Notes: generated by a model not told the origin, from the sequence alone. Shown: positions 12,231-23,290, counted from the first letter of the stretch. The stretch: DNA of 64,000 nucleotides from Anthoceros angustus (GCA_010909165.1 MU008188.1:620001-684000); one strand, 5' to 3'. Translations and numbers: made by a program.

Positions 12231-12868
12231 CGCTAACGTGACCTAGTGACCATCCGAGCTGATGATCACATGTAAGCCATGTGGTGGCTAACCTAACCTT
12301 GGTGCGCTTAACTAACTATATCCTAGCCTTCTTATTATCTAGGTAATAAATGAGCAGCTGATATTCTATGTCCTACTCTGGGCATGTGTCGAACACAGCC
12401 GGCACTTCAGCTTGTCAGCACTCCAGTTGGACAGCAAGCCAGGTGGGACCCTGAGTTGTCGAGGGGGCCCCACAACTGCAGGCTACGAGAGAATAGGCCA
12501 GAGGCTGGACCAAACCTAGGCGGAACCTCATCATAGTAGAAAAAGAAGTTGATGCGATTCGGAACGCCTAGATGTAAGGCCGAGCTAGAAGCCAAGAGCT
12601 TGCTCCCTTCCCCGAGCAAGAGCGGATGCAGGCATGAACACGGGGAATAGTAGAGTCCAAAAGGATTGCCCGCTGCGCCTGCCCGTACCTGGAGACAGGC
12701 CAGAAGGCCACGTAGCCCTTCCATGAAAAACGAGGAAAAGGGAGGCATGGCCACCCTGGCCAACTTAATCTGTCTCAACTCAGGTTCGTTTAAATCATTC
12801 TAAGGCCATCTTTTTTTACATTACACATATTTATGCCCATGACACATACTAATTTCTTCCTTTTGTAG
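12231..12868. other. Unassigned sequence between the LINE remnant and the next gene
   Basis: Nothing recognisable. A tract of thymines followed by ACATTACACATATTTATGCCC (12809-12838) and TTCCTTTTGTAG (to 12868) forms the intron and acceptor ahead of the next exon. Confidence 0.4.
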
Positions 12869-13607
12869 GGAAAGAAAAGAAAAATAGATGAGTCTGATGA
12901 CAATGCACCAACATATGGCCCTTCAACCGAATTTACTCAATTCGGCAAATGGATGAATAACTTTCAATATCCAAAAATATTCCAAGATTTCAAGAACAGA
13001 TATGTTCCAATTTGGGAGCATAGTCTTACAGACCTAGCACAGCCAATCCTAAATGAAGATGGGAGCATGCCGACATTCCAAGAGTATATGGAGATCCAAA
13101 GAAGTAAGATCTTGAGGTTTTTTTTTGGTTTCTATCTTCTTGATGACATAAGTATATAATTTCGATTTCTTGTATGTAGAAATATCAATCGCTATTGAAA
13201 ATAAAGAGCTAAAAACAATAGACTTGATGTCTCTCATGCAAGATCCGGAGACAACAAAAAACATCCAAAAGGTATTTCAATTTGAAATCCTTTTTTCTAA
13301 TAGAAAATAAAATTTTTGACATTTGTCCCTTCCAGAATGTACAATCACACTTCTGCAGTATGGGGAATCTTCACAACACCTGCTTAACGTTAGTAAAAAA
13401 GGTATATACAAAGCAGGATCTACTTCGACTTGAAATGGAGGTAAGTTATTAATCTGTTTGTACCTTCGTTTGTAGCTATCGAAGAACCAAAAGGAGTTAT
13501 TCGCACTGTTGGCGCCATATCCTGGATCCCCATGGATGGAAACATGTTTGTTTGATCGCAAACGTCAATGTTTGGTTGCTTTGTACTCCTATGGTCGCTC
13601 TTTGTAA
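12869..13607 (+). CDS. Unrecognised multi-exon gene fragment
   Basis: Four exons can be joined by splice signals. Exon 12869-13103 begins GKKRKIDESDDNAPTYGPST and runs through FQDFKNRYVPIWEHSL to MEIQR. Exon 13180-13271 reads SIAIENKELKTIDLMSLMQD. Exon 13336-13440 contains LHNTCLTLVKK and YTKQDLLRLEME. After a very short 35-nt intron, exon 13476-13607 ends in ALYSYGRSL and a TAA stop. Phases match at the joins. The basic KKRK start could be a nuclear signal, though it is internal to the true N-terminus, which is missing upstream. I recognise no family. The codon content is AT-richer than TPLATE. It could be a host gene remnant or part of a mobile element. Confidence 0.45.
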
Positions 13608-15830
13608 AATAAGATTTCAGCCATGATTTCAACATATCAAACAACCTAAATGATTACCTTCTTCGATTTCAAGCATATCATTGTTGCTTTAGTTCTCCGA
13701 TGCCATCCTGAACTAAAAAGGGAAAAACATTAAGGGTGTAGAAACACTGAAGTGTTTTTATCAGACAACCGTCTTCATGCACCTCAATGACTTTACAAAA
13801 CTGACCGCCAGAGAAAAGAAAAACAAAGAAAGCAGACTACCTGAAGGTTTTACCTTGTTCTAAGGTTCTTGGCGTATTGCACTTGGTGCACTGAAAGTGG
13901 CTGTCATGCAACAGAAGGGATGTATGAATGACAAAATTGCAGGTCCAGACCTGGTCTTAGACTTGTTGGTTCCACCCATGCAGTACAACTGTAGCGACAC
14001 AAGCACCAGTGCTCAACAAAAATCAGCTGTGCAGACTCAAAGGAGGTAAATAGCTAGCACAAACTCAGGACAACACACTGACGCTGCTTACTGTGGCTGC
14101 CAAAACCACCATGCAGTCACTCTCAAACACATCAAACTTATACAGTTTGGGGGAGGGGTGCGTTTAGGACCGTTCAGGAAAGGGGTGCGTTCAGGACCGT
14201 TTACGAAAGTGCGTTCAGATCGGGGGCACGACGTGCCCTCGAAGAAATGTCGAGGCTGCAGTGCAGAACAAAAGCGTCTGAGACGAAAGGCGGATCGAAC
14301 TTGGACTGTATTGTAGGTTCTGGCGATATAGAAGAACTACAATAATGCAACCATAAATCCAGGCAGAAACTCAACGATGCAGACATGAGTGCAGCTAGAA
14401 AACAGCTAGAACAATTTGCTCAAAACATTATCTCACGTTGCTTACCGTTGCTGCCGCACCAGCATGCACTGACTCTTAAAGACATCCAACTAACGCTCAA
14501 TGAAGGTTCCGTTAGATAAAGAACTTACGCTCAAATATGTTGCAATGGTCGACTTGCGTAAAGTTTATCACTTAGATTACTTGGACATGAAAGACAGTGT
14601 TAGGGGGAGATTGTTTGGGCCAAGAGAAGCCAACTCCTCGGCACTGAACACTGAAGAGTGGAAAGTTTAACACCGGTCAGAAGGACGGATATTGAAACTA
14701 CCAAGAAACATGAGAATACACAAAAGAGCACACAACAGCTCAAGAAACATGACAGACACACCACACATTGACTTTCCACCATAGCCCAACTTTGTTACAT
14801 AGAGCAACGAGAAAGCAGTCCGAGAGTTACCTTGCGGTTATTCTTCTTTGCGAAGTCGGGCAACTGGCTTACTGAGGCGGCAATACAAGTGTTAGGACAG
14901 TGTTTGGAAACAAGACCACTAATCGAGCGCGGTGGTGGGCGATGCATACCGTCTGTTGTGATCCCCAATGACGATAGAACCTTTGCAAGGACACTGGTTG
15001 GCGTTGTGCTGGCACAAGAAGCGCTGAACGTAAGAGGTTGCCGTTCAACCTGAACAGCAAAGAGATGTTAGTGACGTTTTTCTCAGCAGAACAGTCAAAA
15101 GGTTGGCTGATATCCAAAAAAAAGAGTGGACCAAGATGCCCATCAGCAGCAAGTGCAAGGTGTTGTGGGCAGTACTTGGCTAATTGCTAACTCGATGACG
15201 TTGGGCGCTATCCAAATCACCAGCCAAGTGTTTGATTGGGCTTCTAGCAGAACCGCCCAAGACGCACCTTCGCAAGCACGTCCACCGAGAGCCAGAACCT
15301 CTGCACACTCAGAACTTCCGCCGAGCCCCAAACCAGCGCCAATCTCCAGAACCTCCGACTATCGCCAGAACCTCCGCCGAGCATCAGGACCTCCGGCAAG
15401 CGCCAGAACCTCTGCCGACCACCTGAATGGCAAGCGCCAGGACCTCCGTCGAGAGCCGGAACCTCCGCGAGGACGCCAGCAACAAGGGAGAGCCTGGCGG
15501 CGTGATGGGCAATAGCGCGCGGAAACCTAGAAGGAACCTGTGTAAGTACTGAAAAAATAGGTTTCCATGGTTATTGTGGTGCATGCGTGTGTTTGTGATT
15601 CGACAGTAGCTTCTTACGCCCGTACTGGGTTCGGATATCGTTTGTCTTGGATTAGGTTAGGTTTGGAACAAAGAAATTAGGTTTGGTTGAGCAGGGCGGG
15701 GGCGACAGCGAATGGCGAAGCTACGTAGGTTTGGAAGTCGGCTCGAAATCTTAGGTTTGGTTAATTCAAATGAGCTTCAGTAGAGAGAGAGTGGCAGCGC
15801 TGACAGAGGGAGAATGTCTAGGGTTTGCAG
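13608..15830. other. Non-coding stretch with two short tandem-repeat tracts
   Basis: No gene is supported. A short repeat of the type GGGGTGCGTTCAGGACCGTT occurs about three times at 14153-14220. A degenerate minisatellite lies at 15285-15480. The last 200 bases before 15830 carry several AGGTTTGG/TAGGTTTGG motifs and lead into the promoter of the recombinase gene. Confidence 0.5.
15285..15480 (+). repeat. Degenerate minisatellite (CCAGAACCTCCG-type)
   Basis: The core CAGAACCTCCG, with variants such as CAGGACCTCCG and CGGAACCTCCG, recurs eight or nine times at irregular spacing of about 15-30 bp. An open frame across it encodes only Arg/Pro/Ala/Ser low-complexity peptide, so it is not called as a gene. 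Confidence 0.7.
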
Positions 15831-15841
15831 GCCTATATAAA
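15819..15841 (+). promoter_or_regulatory. TATA box and telo-box-like motif, probable promoter
   Basis: TATATAAA at 15834-15841 sits 8 bp after TAGGGTTT (15819-15826), a combination common in plant promoters. Transcription from here would give a long leader with the short repeats at 15.9-16.2 kb, running to the recombinase ATG at 18093. The link to that gene is inference from position. Confidence 0.45.
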
Positions 15842-15882
15842 CGGCTTCCTCAAAGCTTAAGGTCTTTTTTCCTTCATGTTTT

Positions 15883-16189
15883 CCGAAGGCCAAGGTGCTT
15901 CCAGGTTGTGCTACGAAGTTTCCAAGCCTTTGTCTTGTTCTTTGTGTCGAAAGCGAAGGTTGTTTTAGGGTCTTCTTCGAAGGCTAAGGCCTGTTTCCAG
16001 TTGTTCGAAGGCCAAGGTCTCTAACTTTGTTTCGAAGGCCAAGGTTCTTTTGTTTCTGTGTTCCGAAGGTTCTTTTTTGAAGCCAAGGGGCCTTTCTACA
16101 TCCAAAGCTCAAGGTTTTTTTCCTTCGAGGGCCAAGGGTGGTGCTTTGTCCGAAGGCCAAGGTGTTTTTTCAGCACCGAAGGCCAAGGA
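15883..16189 (+). repeat. Tandem CGAAGGCCAAGG repeats in the probable leader
   Basis: The 12-mer CGAAGGCCAAGG or close variants (CGAAGGCTAAGG, GAAGCCAAGG, CGAGGGCCAAGG) occurs about ten times in 300 bp. The units are separated by T-rich spacers of 15-35 bp. Units are divergent, so it is an old or selected array. Confidence 0.75.
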
Positions 16190-16379
16190 CTATGATAGCT
16201 TAAAGTTCTAGGCCTTTCTTCTGTGTTGTCAACTCTTTTGTTTATGAGAAGTCACTTGTGTTTTCTGCATGATTTGTCATTGTTGTATTGTGTTTCGTCT
16301 TTGTATGTTGGCCAGTTTTGTTCTTGGTTTGCTTGTTGTTTTGCTGTTTGAGCACAAGTGTTGTTGTGTCGCCTGTAGA

Positions 16380-16930
16380 CTTAAGATACAGTTGCCTATT
16401 ACCTTTTCATTTTGTTACCACCCTCTTCTTGCCAATGCAGGAAAGTTCGGAGTTTAGCCTCTGGCTGATACATTGGGACGTAACAAGGCGCGTTTGGTTG
16501 TAACTGTGTGCTGTCTGTTACATCCGGTTGTATTGTTGTAGATGTCTGTTACATTCCTCTGTTTCTTATGACCGTTTTCTGTGCCAATGTAGAAACTTCA
16601 TCAAGAAACGTAATCGGGATGATAATGGTGAGTGCGGTAATACTTTATTCGAACTATCTGAAAGTTTGTGCGAGATGTTTGTTACCTTTCAGTTTCTTAC
16701 CAGCATTTCTCTTGCAAATGCAGGAAACTTCATAATTTAGTACATCGGGACGTGTCAGTGTTCGTCTGGTTCTGGGCTGTGAGCTGTCTGTTGCATCTGT
16801 TTGTCCTTTGTTGTTAGATATTTGTTACATTCGTCTGCTGCTTATTACTGTTTGTCTGCATTTGCAGAAAAGTTGAGGATCTATTCGTACTTTTGCCAAT
16901 TATCGGGACGTTTAAGGGTGCGTGCTTACT
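16380..16930 (+). repeat. Four degenerate ~140 bp repeats
   Basis: The anchor ATCGGGACGT (or ATTGGGACGT, ATCGGGAT) recurs at 16472, 16612, 16744 and 16902. Each is preceded by a TGCAGAAA/TGCAGGAAA block at about 16437, 16589, 16722 and 16864. Between anchors, CTGTCTGTTACAT...TTGTTACATTC is shared. The TGCAG/GAAA blocks look like splice acceptors, so a leader exon with its intron may have been duplicated. Confidence 0.65.
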
Positions 16931-18092
16931 ATTGCGATCTATTTGACGTTAGGGTTTTAAGGTGATATATGTCGTCATTTATGTATACTTTTCTGTAAGT
17001 TTGCAGTTTTGTTTCTTTGGCTGTCAATTTGGTCTATGTCCCTTTGTTGGTCAACCTTGTTTTGAGTATAGTGTGACTGATTGCTGGCGTTTGTATTGTT
17101 TCTCCGATTTTATCCGTGCACGTCTTATTTTAACATTAGCATGGTTCCGTTTCCGATCCTTCAGATTGTGTCTGCAGCCTCGCATGTTTGAGATTTTTTC
17201 TGATCATCTACTTTTGAATGTGGGATTGTACATTTGGTTTGGGACTTCTTCAAGCATGTTGTTAGTAATTGTAGTTAGCGTTGATTTGATGTTTTAGCTT
17301 TTTTTGCTCTTACGATGAATGGTGTTCGTAAGATGGTTTCTTATAAATGGTTTGTTGTGTCGGCAATTTTTTCTTTCTGCTGTTCACTCAAAATATTTTC
17401 TGTACAGGTTCTGTGGTGGTTGAGGTGTCTCTGAGATCACTTTTGTGTAACTGTGTGCGTTTTAACTGTAATTATGATGGTTATTCGTTTTATCCTCGTT
17501 TTGAAGAAATTTTGCTTGATCTATAAGTGTTTGGCTGGGAGTTGTTGCTGAAACTGTGCAGGTCTAGAGTAAGATCTCTCATTCCTTGCTGAAAGTTGTT
17601 ATGTTGGTTGCAGGTCATTGCAACGTTTGGAGGGTTGGCCTCCATTTCCTTTTAGGAAATCTTCAAAATTGAGTCTGTGATATGTGTTTGGCTCCCTGAA
17701 GCCCATTTATATCTTTATATAATGTTCTTTTGTATTCTTTTTGTTAGTTTACTCGGGGTAAAAATGGTTTTAATGTTTCTTGAAATTGGTTGTCTTGGAA
17801 TTCCATTATTGATTGTGTTCATTTCCAGAGTCATAAGGTCAAAGATGTCAAATTGTCCCATTTTCAGCAAAGGGGAGGAAAACAATTGTGTAGCTTGAAG
17901 ATTTTTTCTATGTCACAATTGCTCCTCTCGCCCTTGCTTTTGTCTCGATCATTTGATCATCAACTTCTAAACCTTCCAGGAGGTTTTATCTGGCATTCTT
18001 GGTTTCACAAGTAAGTCAAACAATATTGTTTCTATCATGCTGTTTCTTTTTGCAATGCTGATTATATTTCTCTCACGTTGTTTGTTTTTCAG
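16931..18092 (+). other. T-rich stretch, probable 5' UTR and introns of the recombinase gene
   Basis: The sequence is T-rich, with many GT/AG-like signals and short open frames without domains. It ends in a pyrimidine tract and AG (18091-18092) directly before ATG 18093. Confidence 0.4.
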
Positions 18093-20299
18093 ATGGTTCC
18101 AAAAAGGAAACCTAGTGTACCTGCTGGACCAGGGAAGAAACAAGTACCTATGTCTGAAGTCATGTCAAAGCCCTTCACAAGACAACGTGTCAAGTCTGCC
18201 ATTGCATATACTGTTACACACCCCCTGAATTATGACGGTAAAATTGATGGCGTTTTTGTCCATAGTGAGGGAACATATTTGGTGCTAGTGAAGGAGTGTC
18301 CAAAGTTGCCAAGGCGCTTTTCTTCTAAAGTGGCTGCTCAGCACAGCCGAGTTTGCTCAGAAGAGAAGAGGTCTGGACACTCGATCTGTTCCTTTGGTGG
18401 AAGGCCCATTGTCTGAGATCACTAACTATGTTTCTGTTACTGAGAGGGGAGTAGTCTATGTTGGTGAAAATGATCATTTGATCACTGATGACACCATGGT
18501 CCTTGATGCTGCCAAGGCATATCTGCAGCCTGGAAGTGTTTGTGGGGCAGGTTTTGTGCAGCAGGGCAACCAGGTGGCTGCCATGCAACCACAGGTTGGT
18601 GAGTTCTCGATGCCTGTGGTTGCCCCCCATCCTGAAGTGGTGCCTGATCAAGAGTGCCTTGATATGTTTGAAAGACTGAGATGTGCGGACCCTGAAGATG
18701 ATTTTGCAATGGGCGTGGAAGACATTGAGGATGAAGCTAATTTTAGAGAGCACGGGTTTGACCCCTCTGTTCCTGATGGTGTTGTTGATGATGCTCTGAG
18801 TGGTGGTGAGGACAAGTCCAAACGTCAAAACAATTGGTGTCATAGTCGACTGAAAGCATTCATGAAAGTTAGTGGTGTCAGGGGTTGGGATAGAGTAGTA
18901 GAGGACATCCCCCATAGGGATCTTAACTTGATTTTAATACCCTTCTTCCACCAAGTGCGCAATTTAAAGGACAACTTAAGGTTCTCCCCAGAAACGTAAG
19001 TGTGTTTCCCATTTGTGTTTTTTTGTTTGTTGCTATACTTGCATCTAACCCTTTCTTTACTTCAGGTTGACGTCCTTTTTTCGAGGATTCATTCGATTTC
19101 TCAGGAGAAAGTATGCGCTCGATCAGAGCCGTTTGGGTTCTGATGTCCCTATTATCAACATGTTTCATGGTATATTTCATGGGGCACAGGCTACCCTGGT
19201 TGCCTTGATGAAGATCAGCAAGGACCTTGGAATAGTATCTTGTCGGAAGGAGGTGAAGCTTATCTCTAATGATGATGAGCGGAGGATCCTAGCCCACAGG
19301 GACCATCAGTGTTCATTTGGTTGTGGCGCTCAGAAGAGGTTTGTCTCTGTTCTTTTCTTCTGTATTAAGATCAAAATTGGTTGTTTCTAAGCTTAAGTTG
19401 TTTACTGATGCAGGTGTGCATATTTTTGTATGAATCGGTTTGGGGTTCGTGGTGGAGAGGAGTTGCACAATCTTCTGATCAAGGACTTCACATTTGGATC
19501 AGATTCAGGCGGAAATTTTGTTGAGTATGTCCCTACCTTTGTGTGTAACTGATAGTCGTTGAAATTTTTGGCTAGTGGCTGATATGTAAACTGTTTGCAG
19601 ATATGAGGAACGAATGTCTAAAAACTATAAGGTCGATATGCGCAACTACCAGAGCGAGCACTTTCGGCCAAAGGTGAAGAACTATGAGTTGGATGTGATC
19701 CAAACCTTCACAGCTGTTATCGATCACTCGCCAAAGTGGACCGAAAGTGATCAAAGCAAGGGTATCCAAGGGTTTCTTTTCAACTCGCCAATTGACAATC
19801 CCAGATCAAATGTAAGTTTTCATGCCTTTGATTTTGGTAATTCTTTTCTATAACATACTAACAAAAAACTGTTAAACTAGACGTGGTATGCAAAATTGCG
19901 TGTTTCCAAAGGGATGTTGTCATGGTACATGAAGACAATGGCAGAAGCTGCTGGTCTTGAAGCCTATTACACCAACAAGAATTGTCGTGTAACAATGATT
20001 ACACGTTTAGCAATGGCTCAGGTGCCCTCTGACACAGGCAGAAGTGTTACGGGCACAAAACAGATGCCGGGTTTTTAGGGTACATTGCGGTGGCTTTTTT
20101 TTTTGTTGATACTTGTCCAATTTTTCTGATATTTTGTGGATTCCGCAGGTATGACCGTTCAGGGCAAGCAAAGCAGGTAGCAGCAGCAAGGGTTCTTATG
20201 CCTGGAGAACGAAGATCTTACAAAGAGTTGCTGAATGAAGAACTCAATCGTATGCAAGACAACTTGCGTCGTGTGCTTGATAAAATACATAAAGTTTAG
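18093..20299 (+). pseudogene. Crypton/DUF3504-type tyrosine recombinase, spliced, with two frame breaks
   Basis: There are six exons: 18093-18995, 19066-19338, 19414-19524, 19601-19811, 19881-20079 and 20149-20299. Introns are 69-76 nt with clean GT-AG ends. The N-terminal ~290 residues (MVPKRKPSVPAGPGKK onward) are unrecognised, with an acidic stretch. The C-terminal half follows the DUF3504/Crypton recombinase plan. FFRGFIRFLRRKY precedes FGVRGGEELHNLLIKDF, with the first catalytic Arg in the family's R-G-G/S-x-E box. WYAKLRVSKGMLSWYMKTMA is followed by TNKNCRVTMITRL, where K-x-x-R replaces H-x-x-R, then RSVTGTK, and YDRSGQ with the likely nucleophile Tyr at 20150. One frame change lies between about 18320 and 18350. 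Another sits at the GGG run 20069-20071, just before the last intron, where one extra G would keep the frame open. These enzymes cut and rejoin DNA through a 3'-phosphotyrosine. This could be a Crypton relic, a domesticated gene, or an intact gene with sequencing errors. Confidence 0.72.
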
Positions 20300-20389
20300 G
20301 GCACTATTCACTAGGGCACCTTTACTTATGCTTTAATTTATCTCTACGGCATTAAGTAGTTACTTAATTAGTTGTCCTATGAGGTTAGT

Positions 20390-20545
20390 TGTTATATTAG
20401 TTACAACCAAGCGTGGTTATAACAACTTATGGTTATAATTTAACCACCCTCTAACCACCTTGCCTATAAATAGGCTTTGTACTTTCTATTATAATCATTG
20501 TAATGCAAGCATCTTTATGCTTAGAGCTTAGCATGAGTTTCATCA
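20390..20545 (+). repeat. Short Ty1/copia 5' LTR
   Basis: The 156-bp segment begins TGTTATATTAG and ends TTTCATCA directly before a primer-binding site. It contains a TATA-like CCTATAAATAGG and the polyadenylation-type tail usual for an R region. The left border is inferred from the TG dinucleotide, because the matching 3' LTR is not present. Confidence 0.7.
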
Positions 20546-20557
20546 TGGTATCAGAGC
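20546..20557 (+). promoter_or_regulatory. Primer-binding site for initiator Met-tRNA
   Basis: TGGTATCAGAGC is the classic plant copia primer-binding site, complementary to the 3' part of initiator methionine tRNA. It abuts the LTR end. Confidence 0.92.
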
Positions 20558-23290
20558 AGCTTTGCTCTTGATGCTAGAGTTACTTGCTTATTTCCTCCTA
20601 AGGCATCAATTCTCCTAAGCTTTTCTTCCAACTAGATCATGAAATGGAACTTCTATGCACTGGAGATCTTGCCTTTGCCAACAAATGGATCAAGTTCAGC
20701 ATCACGCTTTAAGGATGCACAATTCGTGCATCAAATCCTTGCCTTTGCACCATGGATTCTCCAAATCCCACTAAACAGAAAGATCAAGGCTGCAAGGCAA
20801 GAGAAGCGACAGAAGGACCATAAAAACAACAAAGTCATGGTTGTGAAGAGCTTGAAGTAGTCTTTAAACAAGTTGCTAATTTCATTGCATCTATTTTGAT
20901 TAACTCACTAGATCAAGGGAATTTGGTTAGACTTGCTAGACGAGATCTACTTATCTCTTTTGATTTGTTGCAAGTTTCTGCAATCCAATTAGCTCTTCGA
21001 AACATTCCTAACTTGGTTGCTCATAACATTAGACTGAATCAAAAATCCAATCATTCTAATTTTGCCTTTTTGCAACAAGAAATTAGCAATATTTGGGATC
21101 TTCTAGATAGGCTATTCCCAAAGGAGATTTTGATTTTGATGATGAGACAAATATTCCAGTTTATATAGCTGGCCAAGATGATCACTCGAATGCATGTCCT
21201 TTCTCACCGCGCGATCGAAACCAAGTCGCCTATCGGACAAATTAATCGTCTATTTTGAACTCACTGCGATGGCTGGAGTAAATGTTGGCGACTCGATATT
21301 AATCAACTTGAAAAGTTAAAAGCGTTACTAGAGGGAGGAGGCCAAATGGCTTGAAGATGAGAAGAAGAGTTGGGAAGCCGAAAGGCTAAAGAAAGAAAAA
21401 CTTCAAACATGATCCAAAGAGGCGTCAACGGTGGTTCATGGAGATAGCTTTAAGGAAAGGATAGATTCAATGGAAAAGGATATGATGTATGGAGTATTCG
21501 CATGAAAGGAGTATTGCGGCGTGAACTATGGGATAGTGAGTGGTTCCAATGATCGTCCCATGTGGGGATTCGACTCTATAGAAGAATGGGACAATAAGGA
21601 TCAAGGCCCAAGATATTCTAGTGAGTGGACTTCAGAATCCATGGTTCGCCAAGTTTCGCCGATTCCTCCAAGGACATGTGGGACCGCCTTGCCCGATTAT
21701 ATTCATCTAAGGATGTAATGAGCTTGTTGTCGTCTACCAATTTTCATAATCTCAAGATGAGAGAGAGAATGACTCCATTGATCATATCGGCATTTTGAAT
21801 CGCCAAGTCCAACCTTGAAGCGCATCCGGCAAGTTGACGAACAATCTTTATGACTCTTCTCCTCTCTACCACCCTCCTCAGGGCTTTCGTGACTACTCAA
21901 AATGCGTTCGAGCTCGGAAATCATGAAGCCTCGTGATGCGGTGATGTTCGAACGAATTGATTGGAGCAATCATACAGAGGACCAAAGTCGACATGAATCC
22001 GGATCAACCAGACGGTGATGTTCAGGAAGGGGTAGAGGAAGAGGTCGAGGCCGAGGTCGCGAGGACTGTTTCTTCACGACCCAATCCCAACCAATATTCA
22101 CAGGGTGAATACTCGTCTTCTTCACACCGCAAGAGGTAATAAGAAGGCGGAGTTATTTGTGGTGCGAACCATATGGAGAAGGGCGCAAGAAAAAGAATGG
22201 CGAGCCTAGGAAGGAGGCCGCCTGAGCACATGTTGTAGTGAAGAAACAATCTTCCACAACAAGCTCATCTGCATGGCATCATCAAAGCCATCAAACCAAT
22301 ATTGGTATTTAGAGGAGCTACATCACATTATCTGTAAAACTCTTTGAGTCTTATTCATGACCCCAGGACACGGTGTCCTCTGGCGATGATCACAACCTCC
22401 CCATCTACGGTGTAGGTTCGGTTGTTCTCGGATGTTCTTGCCAAGTTCTCTCTCTTCCCATGTCCTTCACGTACCATCCATGTGTAAAATCTAGTGTCTA
22501 CCGCTAGCTTATGTTCCGAACATAGCATGCAAGTCATTCTTCACGCAGATAGTTGTCTTATTTCTCATCTCACAAGTAAGTTCCATAATATCTGCTCCGG
22601 CACACTAGAGGACGGCCTATGTAAACTATACATCCAAGTAGGTCCCTTACATACCATGAATGTAGCCACCGACAATTCTGCCACCTCCTCCAACCCCACA
22701 CTTTGGCATTGTCGTTTAGGTCATCCTAACAGCCAAAAACTTATCCAAATGTCTAAGGGACATATTTTTAGAACACCTTCCCTATCCAAGATAGAACCCC
22801 TATCCCACCAAAAGGCATCAGGCTCCCTTCCACAACCACTCTCCCAGCGGTAAGCACTTGAGTTGGTCCACCCACATTTGCGGCCCTATTTTCGCACCAT
22901 CCTTTCGGTTGCGGATATTTCTTAACATTCATAGATGATTATTCTCGTTTGTCCTCACATACATCCAAACACAAAAGCCAAGCCTTTTCAAGGACTACAT
23001 GATGTGGGCGAGAGAGACTTCAGACAAAAACTCAAGACCCTCCGTTGACAATGGAGGAGAGTTTACATCTCATGAATTCTTGATTTTTGTCGAGGCATAG
23101 CTCAACAACTCACGATTGTACATACACAAAAGCGGCGTAGCAGAATAAGAACCTCGCCTTCAGAGATCATGTTGCTTGCTCTCCCAAGCTAGATTATCCA
23201 AGACTTATTGGGCAGAGGCCATTCTTTCAGCAACCTATCTCATCAACAGACTACCATATAAATGATCGGAATTTCAAAACTCCCTGTTGG
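20558..23290 (+). pseudogene. Truncated Ty1/copia gag-pol
   Basis: After the PBS there is about 1 kb with no recognisable domain. Gag follows: MWDRLARLYSSKDVMSLL near 21680, and DAVMMFERIEWSNHTED across 21935-21980 in a shifted frame. The protease stretch is decayed. The GAG-pre-integrase motif LWHCRLGHPNSQKLIQMSKG lies near 22700-22760. The integrase core follows with YFLTFIDDYSR (about 22915) and DNGGEFTSHEF (about 23050), which hold two of the catalytic acids. Stops and frameshifts are frequent. Similarity fades near 23290, and no reverse transcriptase, RNase H or 3' LTR follows. Confidence 0.87.

Noticed and set aside
12407-12778. A 123-codon minus-strand frame
   Set aside because: No family resemblance and no supporting signals; probably decayed LINE or spacer DNA.
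15126-15515. A 129-codon Arg/Pro-rich open frame
   Set aside because: It mostly follows the minisatellite period and has no domain or splice support.
15883-16930. Possible CRISPR-like array
   Set aside because: Repeats are degenerate, spacers are irregular and low-complexity, and the genome is eukaryotic.
16269-17297. Several Phe/Leu/Cys-rich open frames that resemble membrane proteins
   Set aside because: T-rich non-coding DNA gives such frames by composition; they start and stop within the repeat units.
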